Positions 1 through 8,281 of a stretch of DNA of 64,000 nt are shown here, piece after piece (the stretch's first letter is position 1; each line of letters begins with the position of its first letter). Source of the DNA: Frigoribacterium sp. CG_9.8 (lineage in GTDB: Bacteria > Actinomycetota > Actinomycetes > Actinomycetales > Microbacteriaceae); contig NZ_JADOVH010000001.1 in the NCBI RefSeq assembly GCF_015751965.1, positions 186,001-250,000 on the forward strand, given 5' to 3'. Position numbers and translations under genes: made by a program. A model generated the notes under the pieces. That model was not told the origin of the DNA and made no database searches. It saw only the letters and a program-made list of their open reading frames with translations.

Positions 1-327
1 GGCATCGACGCCTATGCCAGGCCTCGCTCGATTCTCCAATTCGCCACGGCATGGCAGCAGAACGTCTCCGGCTACGTCTACACCTCCACGCCCGGAATCG
101 GCCACGACAACGACCTCGGCCGCGTCTTCTCTGTCACCGACGTCCCGAACCCGTGGATCCAGCCCGAGCCTGCCCAGAACCCCGAAAGCGTCCAGTGCTC
201 GTCCTGCGGACAGGACTGGTCCCGAACTGACCTCGCTGAGGCCGTAGAGCACACCCGCTACAGCCACCCCACCCCGTCCGACCTCCTCGCCGCCTTCTAC
301 ACCATCATCGACACCAAGGGACTCTGA
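1..327 (+). CDS. Hypothetical phage protein, 3' part (N-terminus outside window)
   Basis: Frame 1 is open from the first base to TGA at 325-327, giving at least 108 residues; the start lies left of the window. Near residues 67-90 there is a CSSCG pair followed by two histidines, as in a small zinc-binding module. The stop is 3 bases before the next ATG, so it belongs to the rightward early operon. Function unknown. Confidence 0.6.
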   Translation, partial: GIDAYARPRSILQFATAWQQNVSGYVYTSTPGIGHDNDLGRVFSVTDVPNPWIQPEPAQNPESVQCSSCGQDWSRTDLAEAVEHTRYSHPTPSDLLAAFYTIIDTKGL

Positions 328-330
328 GCC

Positions 331-954
331 ATGACAATCCAGCGCACCTACAACACGTCCGCCCCGTACATCCCGACCGCAGCAGAAGACCCTAGCGACG
401 GCGCAGCAGTCCTGCGTCTACTGGCAGAGTCCCCGCTCGACTTCCACACCTGCCAGCCCTGCGACGACGGCAGCATCGTCATCATCTCCGCTGGTGGCGG
501 CATGGGTGACATTCTCGACACCTCCAACGCCGTCGCCCTCACCGAACTGGCCGCATCGTGGACCGGTGCCCACGTCCACCACGGCATGTATGACTACACC
601 TCAGTCTGCATCGAGCCGTCGCTCTGGGCACCCGAAGATGAGCACCTCATCGACATGCTCGACACTGCCCGGAGCTTCGCCGACTACCCCATCCTCGACG
701 AGTCCGACTACTCAGAGCGTGAGCTGGCCGCATTCACCGAAGAATTCGCGTGGAACACCTCCCGGCTCTACGACGGCCGCGACGAAACGCACCCGCTCTA
801 CGCCAAAGCAGGCGAAGTCGCCATGGACCTGTACTACGGCTACTCCGACCCCGGCTACATCTCGATTGAGCACGTCGAGCGGTGCTGGCGCTTCGCCGCC
901 GACGACTCGGCCCGTGAGTTCCAGAACTGCACCACCATCCACCACCACCAGTAG
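331..954 (+). CDS. Hypothetical acidic phage protein, 207 aa
   Basis: ATG 3 bases after the previous stop. The protein is strongly acidic, rich in Asp, Glu and Tyr, with no signal peptide, membrane segment or recognisable motif. Its position in a dense run of small rightward genes and its phage-like codon use support it being real. Function not recognised. Confidence 0.65.
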   Translation: MTIQRTYNTSAPYIPTAAEDPSDGAAVLRLLAESPLDFHTCQPCDDGSIVIISAGGGMGDILDTSNAVALTELAASWTGAHVHHGMYDYTSVCIEPSLWAPEDEHLIDMLDTARSFADYPILDESDYSERELAAFTEEFAWNTSRLYDGRDETHPLYAKAGEVAMDLYYGYSDPGYISIEHVERCWRFAADDSAREFQNCTTIHHHQ

Positions 955-968
955 ACAGGACACCGAAA

Positions 969-1124
969 ATGTGCGAGGACTACCCCTGCTGCGGCCACGA
1001 GCCCGGCGACTGTAACGGCCAGCTCTACGGCTCCGACGAGTCGATCAAGAACGACGAGATGGCCCGAATGATCCGCAACGACCGCTATGCCATCTGGGGC
1101 CGCATGTCCCAGGACGACTACTAA
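969..1124 (+). CDS. Small Cys-rich protein, 51 aa
   Basis: Starts ATG at 969 and ends TAA at 1122-1124. It opens MCEDYPCCGHEPGDC, four cysteines and a histidine within 15 residues, a plausible metal-binding knuckle, followed by a helical tail ending MSQDDY. From general knowledge, short proteins opening in a similar way occur in actinophages and actinobacteria without assigned function. Too short for many gene callers. Confidence 0.6.
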   Translation: MCEDYPCCGHEPGDCNGQLYGSDESIKNDEMARMIRNDRYAIWGRMSQDDY

Positions 1125-1155
1125 CCCGTCAAGTCACTAGACACCAAGGAGCAAC

Positions 1156-1827
1156 ATGAGCACCAACTGGAACACCAACGACGACTACACCATCCGCTGG
1201 GCCGAGACCGAGGATCCCCGCGTCCTCCTCGTGATGATGCTCGACTCTGAGCCGTCCAGCCCCGACTATGACGGTCAAGCCCCAACCCTCATGGCCTACG
1301 AGTACGGATCCCGTGCCGACTTCACGCAGATCGGCGGCAAGTCCGACATCCCCGACGCTTGGGAGCGTGCGTTCAAGGAGTGGCGCGACGAGGCTCTCGC
1401 CGACCGTTTCGTCCGCATCTTCCACGGCGTCCGAGCTGTCCACCACCTCAGCAGCAGCGTTGACCGCTACTCGTGGGCCATCGTCTTCGACGCTCCCGAC
1501 TGGAGAGCCGACATGGGCATCGAGGACAGCACCGAACTCACCCGCGACGACCTCTCCTCCGACGTGGAGGCATACCTCGACAGCGACGTGTACGGCATCG
1601 GCTACGCCGTCTCCACCACCCGAACCACCACCGAGCTGCCCGTCGATTTCGCTGGCGATACCCCCACCGCCCAGGACTGGGACATGACCATCGAGTGCTG
1701 GGGCTTCTACGGGCAGGACTACGCCCAGTCCGAGGCCGAGTCCGGCAACTACACCTCCACCGACCTCCCCCCGATGCTCGACCACACCGACCCCGCAAAC
1801 CCCGACAAGGAGCTACAGAGCGCATGA
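1156..1827 (+). CDS. Hypothetical phage protein, 223 aa
   Basis: A good Shine-Dalgarno (AAGGAGCAAC) sits just before ATG 1156. Acidic and aromatic-rich, with no transmembrane segment or known motif. The stop overlaps the next ATG (ATGA at 1824-1827), indicating translational coupling. Role unknown. Confidence 0.65.
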   Translation: MSTNWNTNDDYTIRWAETEDPRVLLVMMLDSEPSSPDYDGQAPTLMAYEYGSRADFTQIGGKSDIPDAWERAFKEWRDEALADRFVRIFHGVRAVHHLSSSVDRYSWAIVFDAPDWRADMGIEDSTELTRDDLSSDVEAYLDSDVYGIGYAVSTTRTTTELPVDFAGDTPTAQDWDMTIECWGFYGQDYAQSEAESGNYTSTDLPPMLDHTDPANPDKELQSA

Positions 1828-1976
1828 AGTGCAAACACCCCGGCACCAACCACTCCACCGACATCACAACCGTCTGGCATGGAGCCCCGGCCCCGCTCAC
1901 CCTCTGCGGCTACCACGCCTCAAAGATCAGCCCCGCAACCTTCGCCGAACTACGAGCCACAGGAGTAATCAAGTGA
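1824..1976 (+). CDS. Hypothetical small protein, 50 aa
   Basis: ATG overlaps the upstream stop by 4 bases, and its own TGA overlaps the next GTG by 4. The sequence MKCKHPGTNH...LCGYHA has two Cys and three His, so it may bind zinc. Overlaps at both ends make it a credible gene although short. Confidence 0.55.
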   Translation: MKCKHPGTNHSTDITTVWHGAPAPLTLCGYHASKISPATFAELRATGVIK

Positions 1977-2275
1977 GCACCTTCCCCCTCGACAGCCTCA
2001 CCGCAACCGAACACAAGGCCCTCCGCAACGAGGACCGCGACAGCCACCCCTTCGGGCCGATCCTCGCCCCCTACACCGGCAGCGCCGCCGTCCGCCACCT
2101 CGCCATAGCACCGACCCTCACCGATCGCCGCCGACGCATCCGAGCCCGCAACCTCCGGGACGCGGCACAGATCGGAGCCCTGATCGTCCTCGGCATCACC
2201 GCAATGGTCATCTGTCGCTGGGCCATCATCATCATCGACGCCATCGCTCACACCCCCCTCTTCCCCGGCAACTAG
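1973..2275 (+). CDS. Small membrane protein, 100 aa
   Basis: GTG start at 1973 coupled to the previous stop. Residues about 1-60 are soluble and Arg-rich toward the end (TDRRRRIRARN). A hydrophobic stretch of about 25 residues (IGALIVLGITAMVICRW) near the C-terminus is one membrane helix, so the topology is probably cytoplasmic N-terminus with a C-terminal anchor. Function unknown. Confidence 0.6.
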   Translation: MSTFPLDSLTATEHKALRNEDRDSHPFGPILAPYTGSAAVRHLAIAPTLTDRRRRIRARNLRDAAQIGALIVLGITAMVICRWAIIIIDAIAHTPLFPGN

Positions 2276-2317
2276 CACCAGCCCTAACCCACCAGCCACA
2301 ACCCAACAAGGAGCATC

Positions 2318-3754
2318 ATGAGCCACATCACCGACACCCTCACTAACAATTGGGCTGCAAACATGGCCGACGGCGGTTCCCGCCACCTATCCAAACGCCA
2401 GTCCTCCAACGTCACCGTGGCAGGAGACGCCATCCAGTCCTACGGCTGGTGGGAGATGGCACGCCTCCTCCGCAACCCGAAGACCCGCCAGGCCGAGCGC
2501 TTCCTCGTCAACGGTGACATCTACTCCGTGACCACCAGCAGGCAGCAGTCCACCGTCCGCCACGCCATCTCCCGCACCGACCTCCCATCGGTCATCATCC
2601 CCTTCTCGGTCCTCGACGAGGCGGGCATCGACAAGGCCAGCATCACCATCCTCGAAGCCACCGCCGACTGGACCGAGACCACCGAGCACCGCCACATCGA
2701 CATGCCCAACTCGGCGGTCTGGGAGTACGAGTACGAGACCATCCCCGGCACCGGCGTCTACGTCCACAACGCCACCGGCGAATCCCTCCCCAGCCAACAT
2801 GCCTACAGCCACGAGACCTACTGCTACGTCAACGAATACGACGACCGCAAGGCCGCCGCCGTCGGCCCGATCGACTGGCAGGACAGGACCGGCCCGAACG
2901 GCTACGACGCAGTGAAGGCACGAGAGGACGCCTTCGACGCCGAGTGGACGAAATACCCAGCTATCAGCAAGTCCACCGGACGCAAGACCCTGCGCACCGC
3001 CAAGGGGAGCTGGCACCAGTGGGAGGTGGTCGCCGATGACTCCGAAACCAACCCGAGCGGCATCGCTTACCGCCGCGAGACCCTCCGCCACTGGCTCGGC
3101 GAGTCGCTCATCACCGGCAGCGTCCGCTACCAGACCACCATCAAGTGCGACCGCTGCACCGGATCCGGCACCTACGACGGCGACACTCGCAACGTTTTGA
3201 CCCCGGTCATCGGCCCGCAGACCCGAGAGTTGGGCGGCAACCTGCCCCGCTACTGGCTCGACCGCCCGACCTGCAACCTGTGCTTTGGCGAAGGTCGCCG
3301 CACGATCACCAAGACCCGCACCTCCCGCTACCTCTCCGGCTTCGACTCCAACGAGACCCGCGTCAGCTACTTCTTCTGCGAACTGCCCAAGCACTCCAAG
3401 GCAACGACGGTGCAGGAGGCATACGCAGACCTCAAGCCGGCGACGGTCAAGACCGCCGAGGCCCTTGGCCGCACCGTCCACCGTCAGGGCGACATCTACG
3501 CCGTGCCGATCACCACCATGACAACCGCCGACCTCACCCGCCTCAACGCGGTCCGCAGTAAGAAGACGCACATCCTCGGTACCAACCACCGAGCCACCGA
3601 GGTGGCCATGGTCCGCAACGGCAAGGCGACCCTCACCTACGCCAGAGGCACCCTGACCCATGCCCCCCTCAACCGCGACCCCGACCACAAGCGAGTGACG
3701 ATCGGCAAGAGCTGGCACCTCCTCCTCAAGAACACCGTCCCGGTATCCGCCTAA
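2318..3754 (+). CDS. Hypothetical protein with two CxxCxGxG-type zinc motifs, 478 aa
   Basis: Strong SD (AAGGAGCATC) before ATG 2318. The most distinctive parts are CDRCTGSGT at about residue 277 and CNLCFGEGR at about 319. These match the paired knuckles of DnaJ-type zinc fingers, with a 30-40 residue insert between them. The rest shows no catalytic motif. It stands apart, with its own SD, from the smaller genes on each side. Perhaps a nucleic-acid or protein binding factor; this is inference only. Confidence 0.7.
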   Translation: MSHITDTLTNNWAANMADGGSRHLSKRQSSNVTVAGDAIQSYGWWEMARLLRNPKTRQAERFLVNGDIYSVTTSRQQSTVRHAISRTDLPSVIIPFSVLDEAGIDKASITILEATADWTETTEHRHIDMPNSAVWEYEYETIPGTGVYVHNATGESLPSQHAYSHETYCYVNEYDDRKAAAVGPIDWQDRTGPNGYDAVKAREDAFDAEWTKYPAISKSTGRKTLRTAKGSWHQWEVVADDSETNPSGIAYRRETLRHWLGESLITGSVRYQTTIKCDRCTGSGTYDGDTRNVLTPVIGPQTRELGGNLPRYWLDRPTCNLCFGEGRRTITKTRTSRYLSGFDSNETRVSYFFCELPKHSKATTVQEAYADLKPATVKTAEALGRTVHRQGDIYAVPITTMTTADLTRLNAVRSKKTHILGTNHRATEVAMVRNGKATLTYARGTLTHAPLNRDPDHKRVTIGKSWHLLLKNTVPVSA

Positions 3755-3822
3755 CCGCGCCGCGCCACCCACCCCCACCCCAAAGCCGCACGATCCAGCA
3801 CCACCAAACAAAGGAGCACTAC

Positions 3823-4029
3823 ATGACCACCACGACGCTCAATCGCCCCATCGTCACCACGGCCCCCGCCGCGCCCCTGACCGACCGTGAGGCCGACGCT
3901 CTGCTCACCCAGTCCGCCACGCTCGAACGCCCCAACAAGGTCAAGGGCACCCCGCTCCTCAGCAGCAGCAACGGCGCCTTCGCCACCAGCAGCAGCCGCG
4001 CCTGGTCCCGAGGTGGTGCCGTGGACTAG
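3823..4029 (+). CDS. Hypothetical Thr/Ser-rich protein, 68 aa
   Basis: SD AAGGAGCAC before ATG 3823. Low-complexity Thr, Ser and Ala composition, no Cys, no membrane segment. Supported by its SD and its place between two other rightward genes. Function unknown. Confidence 0.5.
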   Translation: MTTTTLNRPIVTTAPAAPLTDREADALLTQSATLERPNKVKGTPLLSSSNGAFATSSSRAWSRGGAVD

Positions 4030-4127
4030 CGGTACCCCGCACAACCGCCCCGCCGCGAAAGACGCCGCCGGTTCACGACCGGAGCGGGGCACGCATCACC
4101 ACTCACCCCAGCAGAAAGAAGCACATC

Positions 4128-4673
4128 ATGACCACCATCCCCACCCACGGCGGCACCCCACACCCACACCAGAGCCCAGTCATCCTCAGCGTCGAACACC
4201 ACGACCTGACTACCCCGCAGCCCACAACCACCGACCTCACCGTCACCACCACCGCAACGATCAGCCGCGAGACCATCCGCGAGGTTCTCGAAGACCTCGG
4301 CTGCCCCTACGACTGGGCCAGCTACGTCGAGACCTCCGACCCCGAGACCACCGACCACGACACCGCCATCACGATCGGCTACTGGGAGGACGGCGAGCAG
4401 CGACCCCCGCACCTCGCGCTCAAGAGCGGCACCACGATCACGCCGTACAAGTCCCGCCCCGACTTCACCCTCACCTACACGATCAAGAAGCTGACGTGGC
4501 AGCAGATCGCCGACGCCATCCGGGACCTGTCCAATGGCCTCATCACCGACTACAGCTACCAGGTCCGCGCCGCCAACGATTACCTACACGACCCCGACGA
4601 CGCAGACGGCGACGCCGAGACCGGCGACCTGATTGTCCAGTGGGCGGCCTTCGGGGAGCTGGTCTTCGGGTAG
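4128..4673 (+). CDS. Hypothetical phage protein, 181 aa
   Basis: ATG 4128 with a weak purine-rich SD (AGAAAGAAGC). A Thr/His-rich N-terminal 45 residues precede a folded-looking C-terminal part (ISRETIREVLEDLGCPYDW...) whose alternating pattern suggests an alpha/beta domain. It is the last gene before a hairpin and the AT-rich regulatory gap. No family recognised. Confidence 0.6.
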   Translation: MTTIPTHGGTPHPHQSPVILSVEHHDLTTPQPTTTDLTVTTTATISRETIREVLEDLGCPYDWASYVETSDPETTDHDTAITIGYWEDGEQRPPHLALKSGTTITPYKSRPDFTLTYTIKKLTWQQIADAIRDLSNGLITDYSYQVRAANDYLHDPDDADGDAETGDLIVQWAAFGELVFG

Positions 4674-4679
4674 CTAAAA

Positions 4680-4738
4680 GGGGCCGCGAAACGCACCAGC
4701 TAAGCGGCCCCCGAAACGGTCCCAAAACGACCGTTCCG
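4680..4738 (+). terminator. Two tandem stem-loops closing the first early operon
   Basis: Stem 1 pairs GGGGCCGC (4680-4687) with GCGGCCCC (4704-4711). Stem 2 pairs AACGGTC (4715-4721) with GACCGTT (4729-4735) and extends to about 10 bp with one mismatch. They begin 6 bases after the stop at 4673. Neither has a long T tract, so they may act as a weak terminator or an RNA 3' end. Confidence 0.45.
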
Positions 4739-4885
4739 AGCAGCACTAACGCTCGTAGGTAGTATAAGAGTATATATAGTATATAATAATATAGTTAAAA
4801 GAATAGATAGAGATAATAGCTGAGGTACAAAAATGCTGGTTGGCGGCCACTTAGGTCCAAACGAAAAAAAGGGCATAAGCTCATA

Positions 4886-4901
4886 TAGCTGGCTAAATAC
4901 G
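4886..4901 (+). promoter_or_regulatory. Operator-like palindrome, copy 1
   Basis: TAGCTGGCTAAATACG: the core TAGC-TG-GCTA is a perfect inverted repeat with a 2-bp spacer. The 14 bases from 4888 recur at 14978-14991 in the only other early leader. Confidence 0.55.
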
Positions 4902-4946
4902 TTGATCCCCAACTGAAGCGTTATGCCGCCAACCCCGACCTCACCG

Positions 4947-4976
4947 TTATGGGCCATAGCAAATCTAGACTATGCT
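4947..4976 (+). promoter_or_regulatory. Candidate promoter for the 5067 operon
   Basis: TTATGG (4947-4952), an 18-bp spacer and TATGCT (4971-4976) fit a sigma-70-type promoter. It lies about 90 bp before the TTG start at 5067, between the palindromes at 4886 and 5026. A prediction from sequence only. Confidence 0.35.
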
Positions 4977-5025
4977 AAACTGAATTCCCCACTAAAATAT
5001 GGCTATAAGGTTAGAATGTCACTAA

Positions 5026-5036
5026 TAGCCAGCTAA
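5026..5036 (+). promoter_or_regulatory. Operator-like palindrome, copy 2
   Basis: TAGCCAGCTAA, the inverse orientation of copy 1, placed 30 bp before the HTH gene start and just downstream of the predicted -10 element, where a bound repressor could block transcription. GTAGTCACA follows; the same word occurs next to the copy at 14976. Confidence 0.55.
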
Positions 5037-5066
5037 CCGTAGTCACACCCGAAATAAGGAGCAAAA

Positions 5067-5315
5067 TTGGCCCATATCACGAACGCCCAGATCGGCGACA
5101 ATATCCGCATGATGAGGAAGCGACGGAACCTCACGCAAGCTGAATTCGTCACCGAGCTGAACGTCATCGGCACGCCCGGCAAATGGGACCAGAGCCGAGT
5201 GTCTGCCATCGAGACGGGGCGCATCCTCATCTACGCCGATATGGTCGGCTACCTCGCCGAAGCCCTCGACACTACGACCGGCGCTCTGCTCGCCCCGGTC
5301 GCCGCCCACACCTAA
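5067..5315 (+). CDS. Cro/CI-type helix-turn-helix DNA-binding protein, 82 aa
   Basis: TTG start chosen because AAGGAGC lies 7 bases upstream. Residues 10-65 read as an HTH_3 (lambda repressor-like) domain: IGDNIRMMRKRRNLTQAEFV, then a recognition helix and SRVSAIETGR. There is no dimerisation or protease domain, so it is Cro-sized. It is the first gene after the regulatory gap with two palindromes, so it is the best candidate for the protein that binds them and controls early transcription. That link is inference. Confidence 0.75.
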   Translation: MAHITNAQIGDNIRMMRKRRNLTQAEFVTELNVIGTPGKWDQSRVSAIETGRILIYADMVGYLAEALDTTTGALLAPVAAHT

Positions 5316-5349
5316 CCATCCGTCCACCCACCAACAGGGGAGCGCAACT

Positions 5350-5589
5350 GTGACCATCCAAACGACCGCCACGGAGAAGGCCGCAGCCCGCGGTGAGGCA
5401 ATCGTCAGCAGCGACCAATACGACCACGACACGCCGCACACCGACGTGCAGGACGCGCTTAGCGACTTGATGCACTACTTCGACACGGTGCAGGCCAGCG
5501 ACGACCACGACCTCACCATCACCTTCGAGGACATCCTCAACTCCGCACGGTTCATCTACAACGACGAGAAAAGAGACCCCGCATCATGA
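5350..5589 (+). CDS. Hypothetical phage protein, 79 aa
   Basis: GTG start with SD AGGGGAGCG. Acidic, probably alpha-helical, no known motif. Its stop overlaps the next ATG (5586-5589), and the 4-base overlap pattern then continues through most genes to 10,207. Confidence 0.55.
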   Translation: MTIQTTATEKAAARGEAIVSSDQYDHDTPHTDVQDALSDLMHYFDTVQASDDHDLTITFEDILNSARFIYNDEKRDPAS

Positions 5590-5939
5590 CGATCGTCACC
5601 ATCAGCGCAGAGCCCAACCGCGACACCTTCCAGGCACCGTGGCCGGTCACCTTCGACGGCACCACCGGCGAGGTGATCCACGGACGGCCCGATGCGATCA
5701 GGCTGATCGGGTTCGTCCACCCCAGTGACAGCTTCAAGATGATCGTCTTCGGCAACGAGGTCACGCCGAACAAGCTCTCCGCCATCATCGGCCTCGTCCC
5801 GGTCTACTCTGATCCTGACGGGCACTTCTTCGGCACCGAGGCCCCCGTCCGCGCCGCCTCGGTATTCACCGGGGAGCGTGCGCCCCTCGACGCCGCCAAC
5901 GACCTGCTGGTCGCCGCGCTGGATCGGATCAAAGCATGA
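5586..5939 (+). CDS. Hypothetical phage protein, 117 aa
   Basis: ATG overlaps the preceding stop and the stop overlaps the next gene. Mixed alpha/beta pattern with no catalytic or metal motif visible. Function not recognised. Confidence 0.6.
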   Translation: MTIVTISAEPNRDTFQAPWPVTFDGTTGEVIHGRPDAIRLIGFVHPSDSFKMIVFGNEVTPNKLSAIIGLVPVYSDPDGHFFGTEAPVRAASVFTGERAPLDAANDLLVAALDRIKA

Positions 5940-6244
5940 CCCGCCACTTCCGCCACGACGACGAGGGCGAGAGCACCGCCGCCGCGTTCGATACCGCCCG
6001 GCGTAAGCACGAGACCGACACGCTACTCACGCAGGCCGAGCAGTACCTCGCCGGCCTCGCCGACAGGGAGGCCCGGCGCGAGGAGGTTCTGCTCCGTCAT
6101 GGCTTCGACATCGGCACCCGCCAGGAAGCCATCACCATGACCGGCCCGTACCAGGACCAGGCCAACGCCGACCGGATCGCGCTGTTCTTCATGGAGCGCC
6201 GGATCGGATTCACCAAGCTCGAACGCAAGGGAGAAGACGCATGA
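5936..6244 (+). CDS. Hypothetical phage protein, 102 aa
   Basis: ATGA overlap on both sides. Charged and mostly helical (ARRKHETDTLLTQAEQYLAG), possibly a short coiled coil at residues 20-60. No known family recognised. Confidence 0.6.
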   Translation: MTRHFRHDDEGESTAAAFDTARRKHETDTLLTQAEQYLAGLADREARREEVLLRHGFDIGTRQEAITMTGPYQDQANADRIALFFMERRIGFTKLERKGEDA

Positions 6245-6675
6245 CAATCCACATCACCAAAGACCAGGCCATCGAGTTCCTCAACCAGGCGGTCGCCGCG
6301 AAGGGGGCGGACTTCAAGTACAAGACGGGATACAAGTCGGGAACGGACCCCGACGCACGGGGTTGCCACTACGTCCGAGACGGTGCGGTGTCGTGCATCG
6401 TCGGCCACGCCCTGAGCTACGCCGGGGTGCCGGTCGCGTTCCTCGACAAGATGGACGACCAGGAGCGCTGGCCCCGTGAGGGCGAAGACGACGACAGCGA
6501 CTACCCGCAGGTAACTGGCACAGGCATCGGCCAGATCGCCCAATTCCTCACGGAGGAGGTCACCATGGACGCCGACGCACTGGATATGTTGGTCCGGGTG
6601 CAGCGCTGGCAGGACGTCGGCGAATCCTGGGGCAGCTCAGTCACCGACGCCATCCGCATCGGCAAGGGGGCCTGA
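6241..6675 (+). CDS. Hypothetical protein, DUF6197-like, 144 aa
   Basis: Coupled to the previous gene by ATGA. The block ARGCHYVRDGAVSCIVGHAL, with Cys, His and a conserved-looking VGHAL followed by an acidic segment, is reminiscent of DUF6197-type actinobacterial/phage proteins. The family assignment is tentative and gives no function. Confidence 0.55.
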   Translation: MTIHITKDQAIEFLNQAVAAKGADFKYKTGYKSGTDPDARGCHYVRDGAVSCIVGHALSYAGVPVAFLDKMDDQERWPREGEDDDSDYPQVTGTGIGQIAQFLTEEVTMDADALDMLVRVQRWQDVGESWGSSVTDAIRIGKGA

Positions 6676-6767
6676 TGAACGGCGACGACGACGAGTGCGA
6701 GGGCCACGAGTCGCTGAACGGCGACAGTATGGGCGTCACCATGTACTGCGACGGGAGCTGCGCGTGA
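6675..6767 (+). CDS. Micro-protein with three Cys, 30 aa
   Basis: ATG at 6675 shares a base with the upstream TGA (TGATG) and its TGA overlaps the next GTG at 6764. Sequence MNGDDDECEGHES...MYCDGSCA with C, H, C, C suggests metal binding, similar in spirit to the gene at 969. The tight coupling is the main support. Confidence 0.45.
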   Translation: MNGDDDECEGHESLNGDSMGVTMYCDGSCA

Positions 6768-6985
6768 GCCCGATCCCGCCGACCACAAGGCCGCTGCGCA
6801 CCATCCGACCGGAGGGCACCTACAGCACGATCCGGGTGGGTGACGGGATGGTCGAGACCATCCTGTTCGCCCCGAACGGAGGCGACGCACTGGCCACGAT
6901 GCGCAGCCACCACGGCATCACGCAGATCCAGGCCGAGCACATCGAACGCATCCAGCAACAACTCAACAGCAAGGAGCACTCATGA
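6764..6985 (+). CDS. Hypothetical phage protein, 73 aa
   Basis: GTG start coupled to the micro-ORF stop. An N-terminal beta-rich part (YSTIRVGDGMVETILFAP) is followed by a helical tail (ITQIQAEHIERIQQQL). The stop overlaps the dprA-like ATG at 6982. Function unknown. Confidence 0.55.
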   Translation: MSPIPPTTRPLRTIRPEGTYSTIRVGDGMVETILFAPNGGDALATMRSHHGITQIQAEHIERIQQQLNSKEHS

Positions 6986-7884
6986 CCATCCACCCCAGCA
7001 ATGCCGAAGCCCGGATCACGTTCTCGATCCTCGCCGAACCTGGCACAAGCATCCTCCCTGACTTCATCGCCGAGAACGACGGCGACTGGTCGCGGGCTCT
7101 GGAGTCGGCCCTTGAAGGACGCGGCCCGCAAGCGTGGCAGCCCCACCTCTACCGGATCGCTGAGAGCGTCGAAATGGTGCGGCGCACCGCCGCGCGGTTC
7201 AACATGAGCATGGTCTTCCCCGGCGATGACGCCTGGCCGGTCGGCCTGAACGACCTCGACTCACCGCCCGCCATGCTCTACGTCCGAGGCGACGCCTCCA
7301 TCCTGAACGACGCACCCGCCATGGCCATCGTCGGAGCGCGAGCGGCAACTGGCTACGGCGAACACTGCGCCATGGAGTTCAGCGCGGGGCTCAGTAACCA
7401 GGGCGTGACCATCGTCAGCGGCGGGGCTTACGGCATTGACGGCATGGCGCACCGAGCGACCCTCGCCGCCAGCGGCAAAACTGTCGCCGTGCTCGCCGGG
7501 GGAGTGGACCGCTTCTACCCGGCAGGGCACGAGGCGCTCCTCACCCGAATCGTCGAGGGTGGCGTGGTCATCTCCGAGCTGCCGCCAGGATCCGCACCCA
7601 CTAAGTGGCGCTTCTTGCAGCGCAACCGAATCGTGGCGGCAATGACTCAGGCGACGTTGGTGGTCGAGGCGGGCCACCGCTCCGGCTCCCTGAACACCGC
7701 CGGTCACGCCGTGCACCTCCGTCGCACCGTCGGCGCAGTGCCCGGCCCGATCACCTCCGCCGCATCCGCTGGATGTCACCGCCTCATCAAGGAGGGGCAC
7801 GCCATCTGCATCACCAGCGCCGAGGAAGCGTTCGACCTCATGCCCATCACCGCCGACACCGAAGAGAAGGAGGCCCGAAAGTGA
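6982..7884 (+). CDS. dprA: DprA/Smf-like DNA-processing protein, 300 aa
   Basis: The DprA Rossmann fold is clear: AIVGARAATGYG at about residue 114, SGGAYGIDGMAHRATL at about 148, then VLAGGVDRFYPAGHEALL, SELPPG and RNRIVAAMTQATLVVEAGHRSGS. The N-terminal 100 residues are not the usual SAM-like domain and there is no winged-helix C-terminus, so it is the core enzyme only. DprA binds single-stranded DNA and loads RecA in transformation. Phage copies are known in actinophages and probably serve phage recombination together with the ATPases downstream. Confidence 0.9.
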   Translation: MTIHPSNAEARITFSILAEPGTSILPDFIAENDGDWSRALESALEGRGPQAWQPHLYRIAESVEMVRRTAARFNMSMVFPGDDAWPVGLNDLDSPPAMLYVRGDASILNDAPAMAIVGARAATGYGEHCAMEFSAGLSNQGVTIVSGGAYGIDGMAHRATLAASGKTVAVLAGGVDRFYPAGHEALLTRIVEGGVVISELPPGSAPTKWRFLQRNRIVAAMTQATLVVEAGHRSGSLNTAGHAVHLRRTVGAVPGPITSAASAGCHRLIKEGHAICITSAEEAFDLMPITADTEEKEARK

Positions 7885-8027
7885 AGACATTCACGTCGAT
7901 AGTAACCATCCGCTGTGAGTCACTGGAGCAGGCCGAAGTGGTCCTGGCCGAGCGCCTCGCCCACGACGAGGACTACGGTTTCGACTACAGCGTGACCGAA
8001 AACGGAGCAACGGAGGCAACCGCATGA
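7881..8027 (+). CDS. Hypothetical protein, 48 aa
   Basis: GTG start overlapping the dprA-like stop by 4 bases, with its TGA overlapping the ATG at 8024. Probably a beta-alpha unit (VKTFTSIVTIRCESLEQAE...). Supported by coupling only. Confidence 0.5.
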   Translation: MKTFTSIVTIRCESLEQAEVVLAERLAHDEDYGFDYSVTENGATEATA

Positions 8028-8281
8028 CCGAGACCACCACACCACTCACCGAGCCAACCACCGGCCAGTACGCCCTGTTCGGCCGGTACGTCGCCGCCCT
8101 CCTTGGCGCCAACACCGAGTGGGATTCAGCAGCCGACTACCTCGAAGAGCAGGCCATCGCCGCAGCGAACCTGCTCGGGGTGTCGGTAGGCGACCAGAGC
8201 CCAGCCGAGCTGACCCTTTGGCGCGGCGTCGCTGACCAGGTTGGCGTGTACTACGACGAAGACGAAGGAGAATACGCATGA
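8024..8281 (+). CDS. Hypothetical phage protein, 85 aa
   Basis: ATGA-coupled at both ends. Helical, acidic C-terminus (YYDEDEGEYA). No recognised family. Confidence 0.55.
   Translation: MTETTTPLTEPTTGQYALFGRYVAALLGANTEWDSAADYLEEQAIAAANLLGVSVGDQSPAELTLWRGVADQVGVYYDEDEGEYA

Larger units (their letters stand above)
4740..5066 (+). promoter_or_regulatory. AT-rich regulatory gap before the second early operon
   Basis: About 330 bp with no convincing gene. Bases 4755-4825 are almost pure A/T (runs of TATATA, and TATAAT at 4782-4787), in sharp contrast to the high-GC surroundings. Two operator-like palindromes (4886-4896, 5026-5036) and a candidate promoter (4947-4976) lie to the right. It could be the main early control region, a replication origin with an unwinding element, or both. 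Confidence 0.55.

Noticed and set aside
2387-3811. Long - strand frame of 474 codons opposite the 478-aa gene
   Set aside because: It mirrors the + strand gene, is Gly/Val/Ala-rich with no domain, and lacks an SD; a GC-rich shadow frame.
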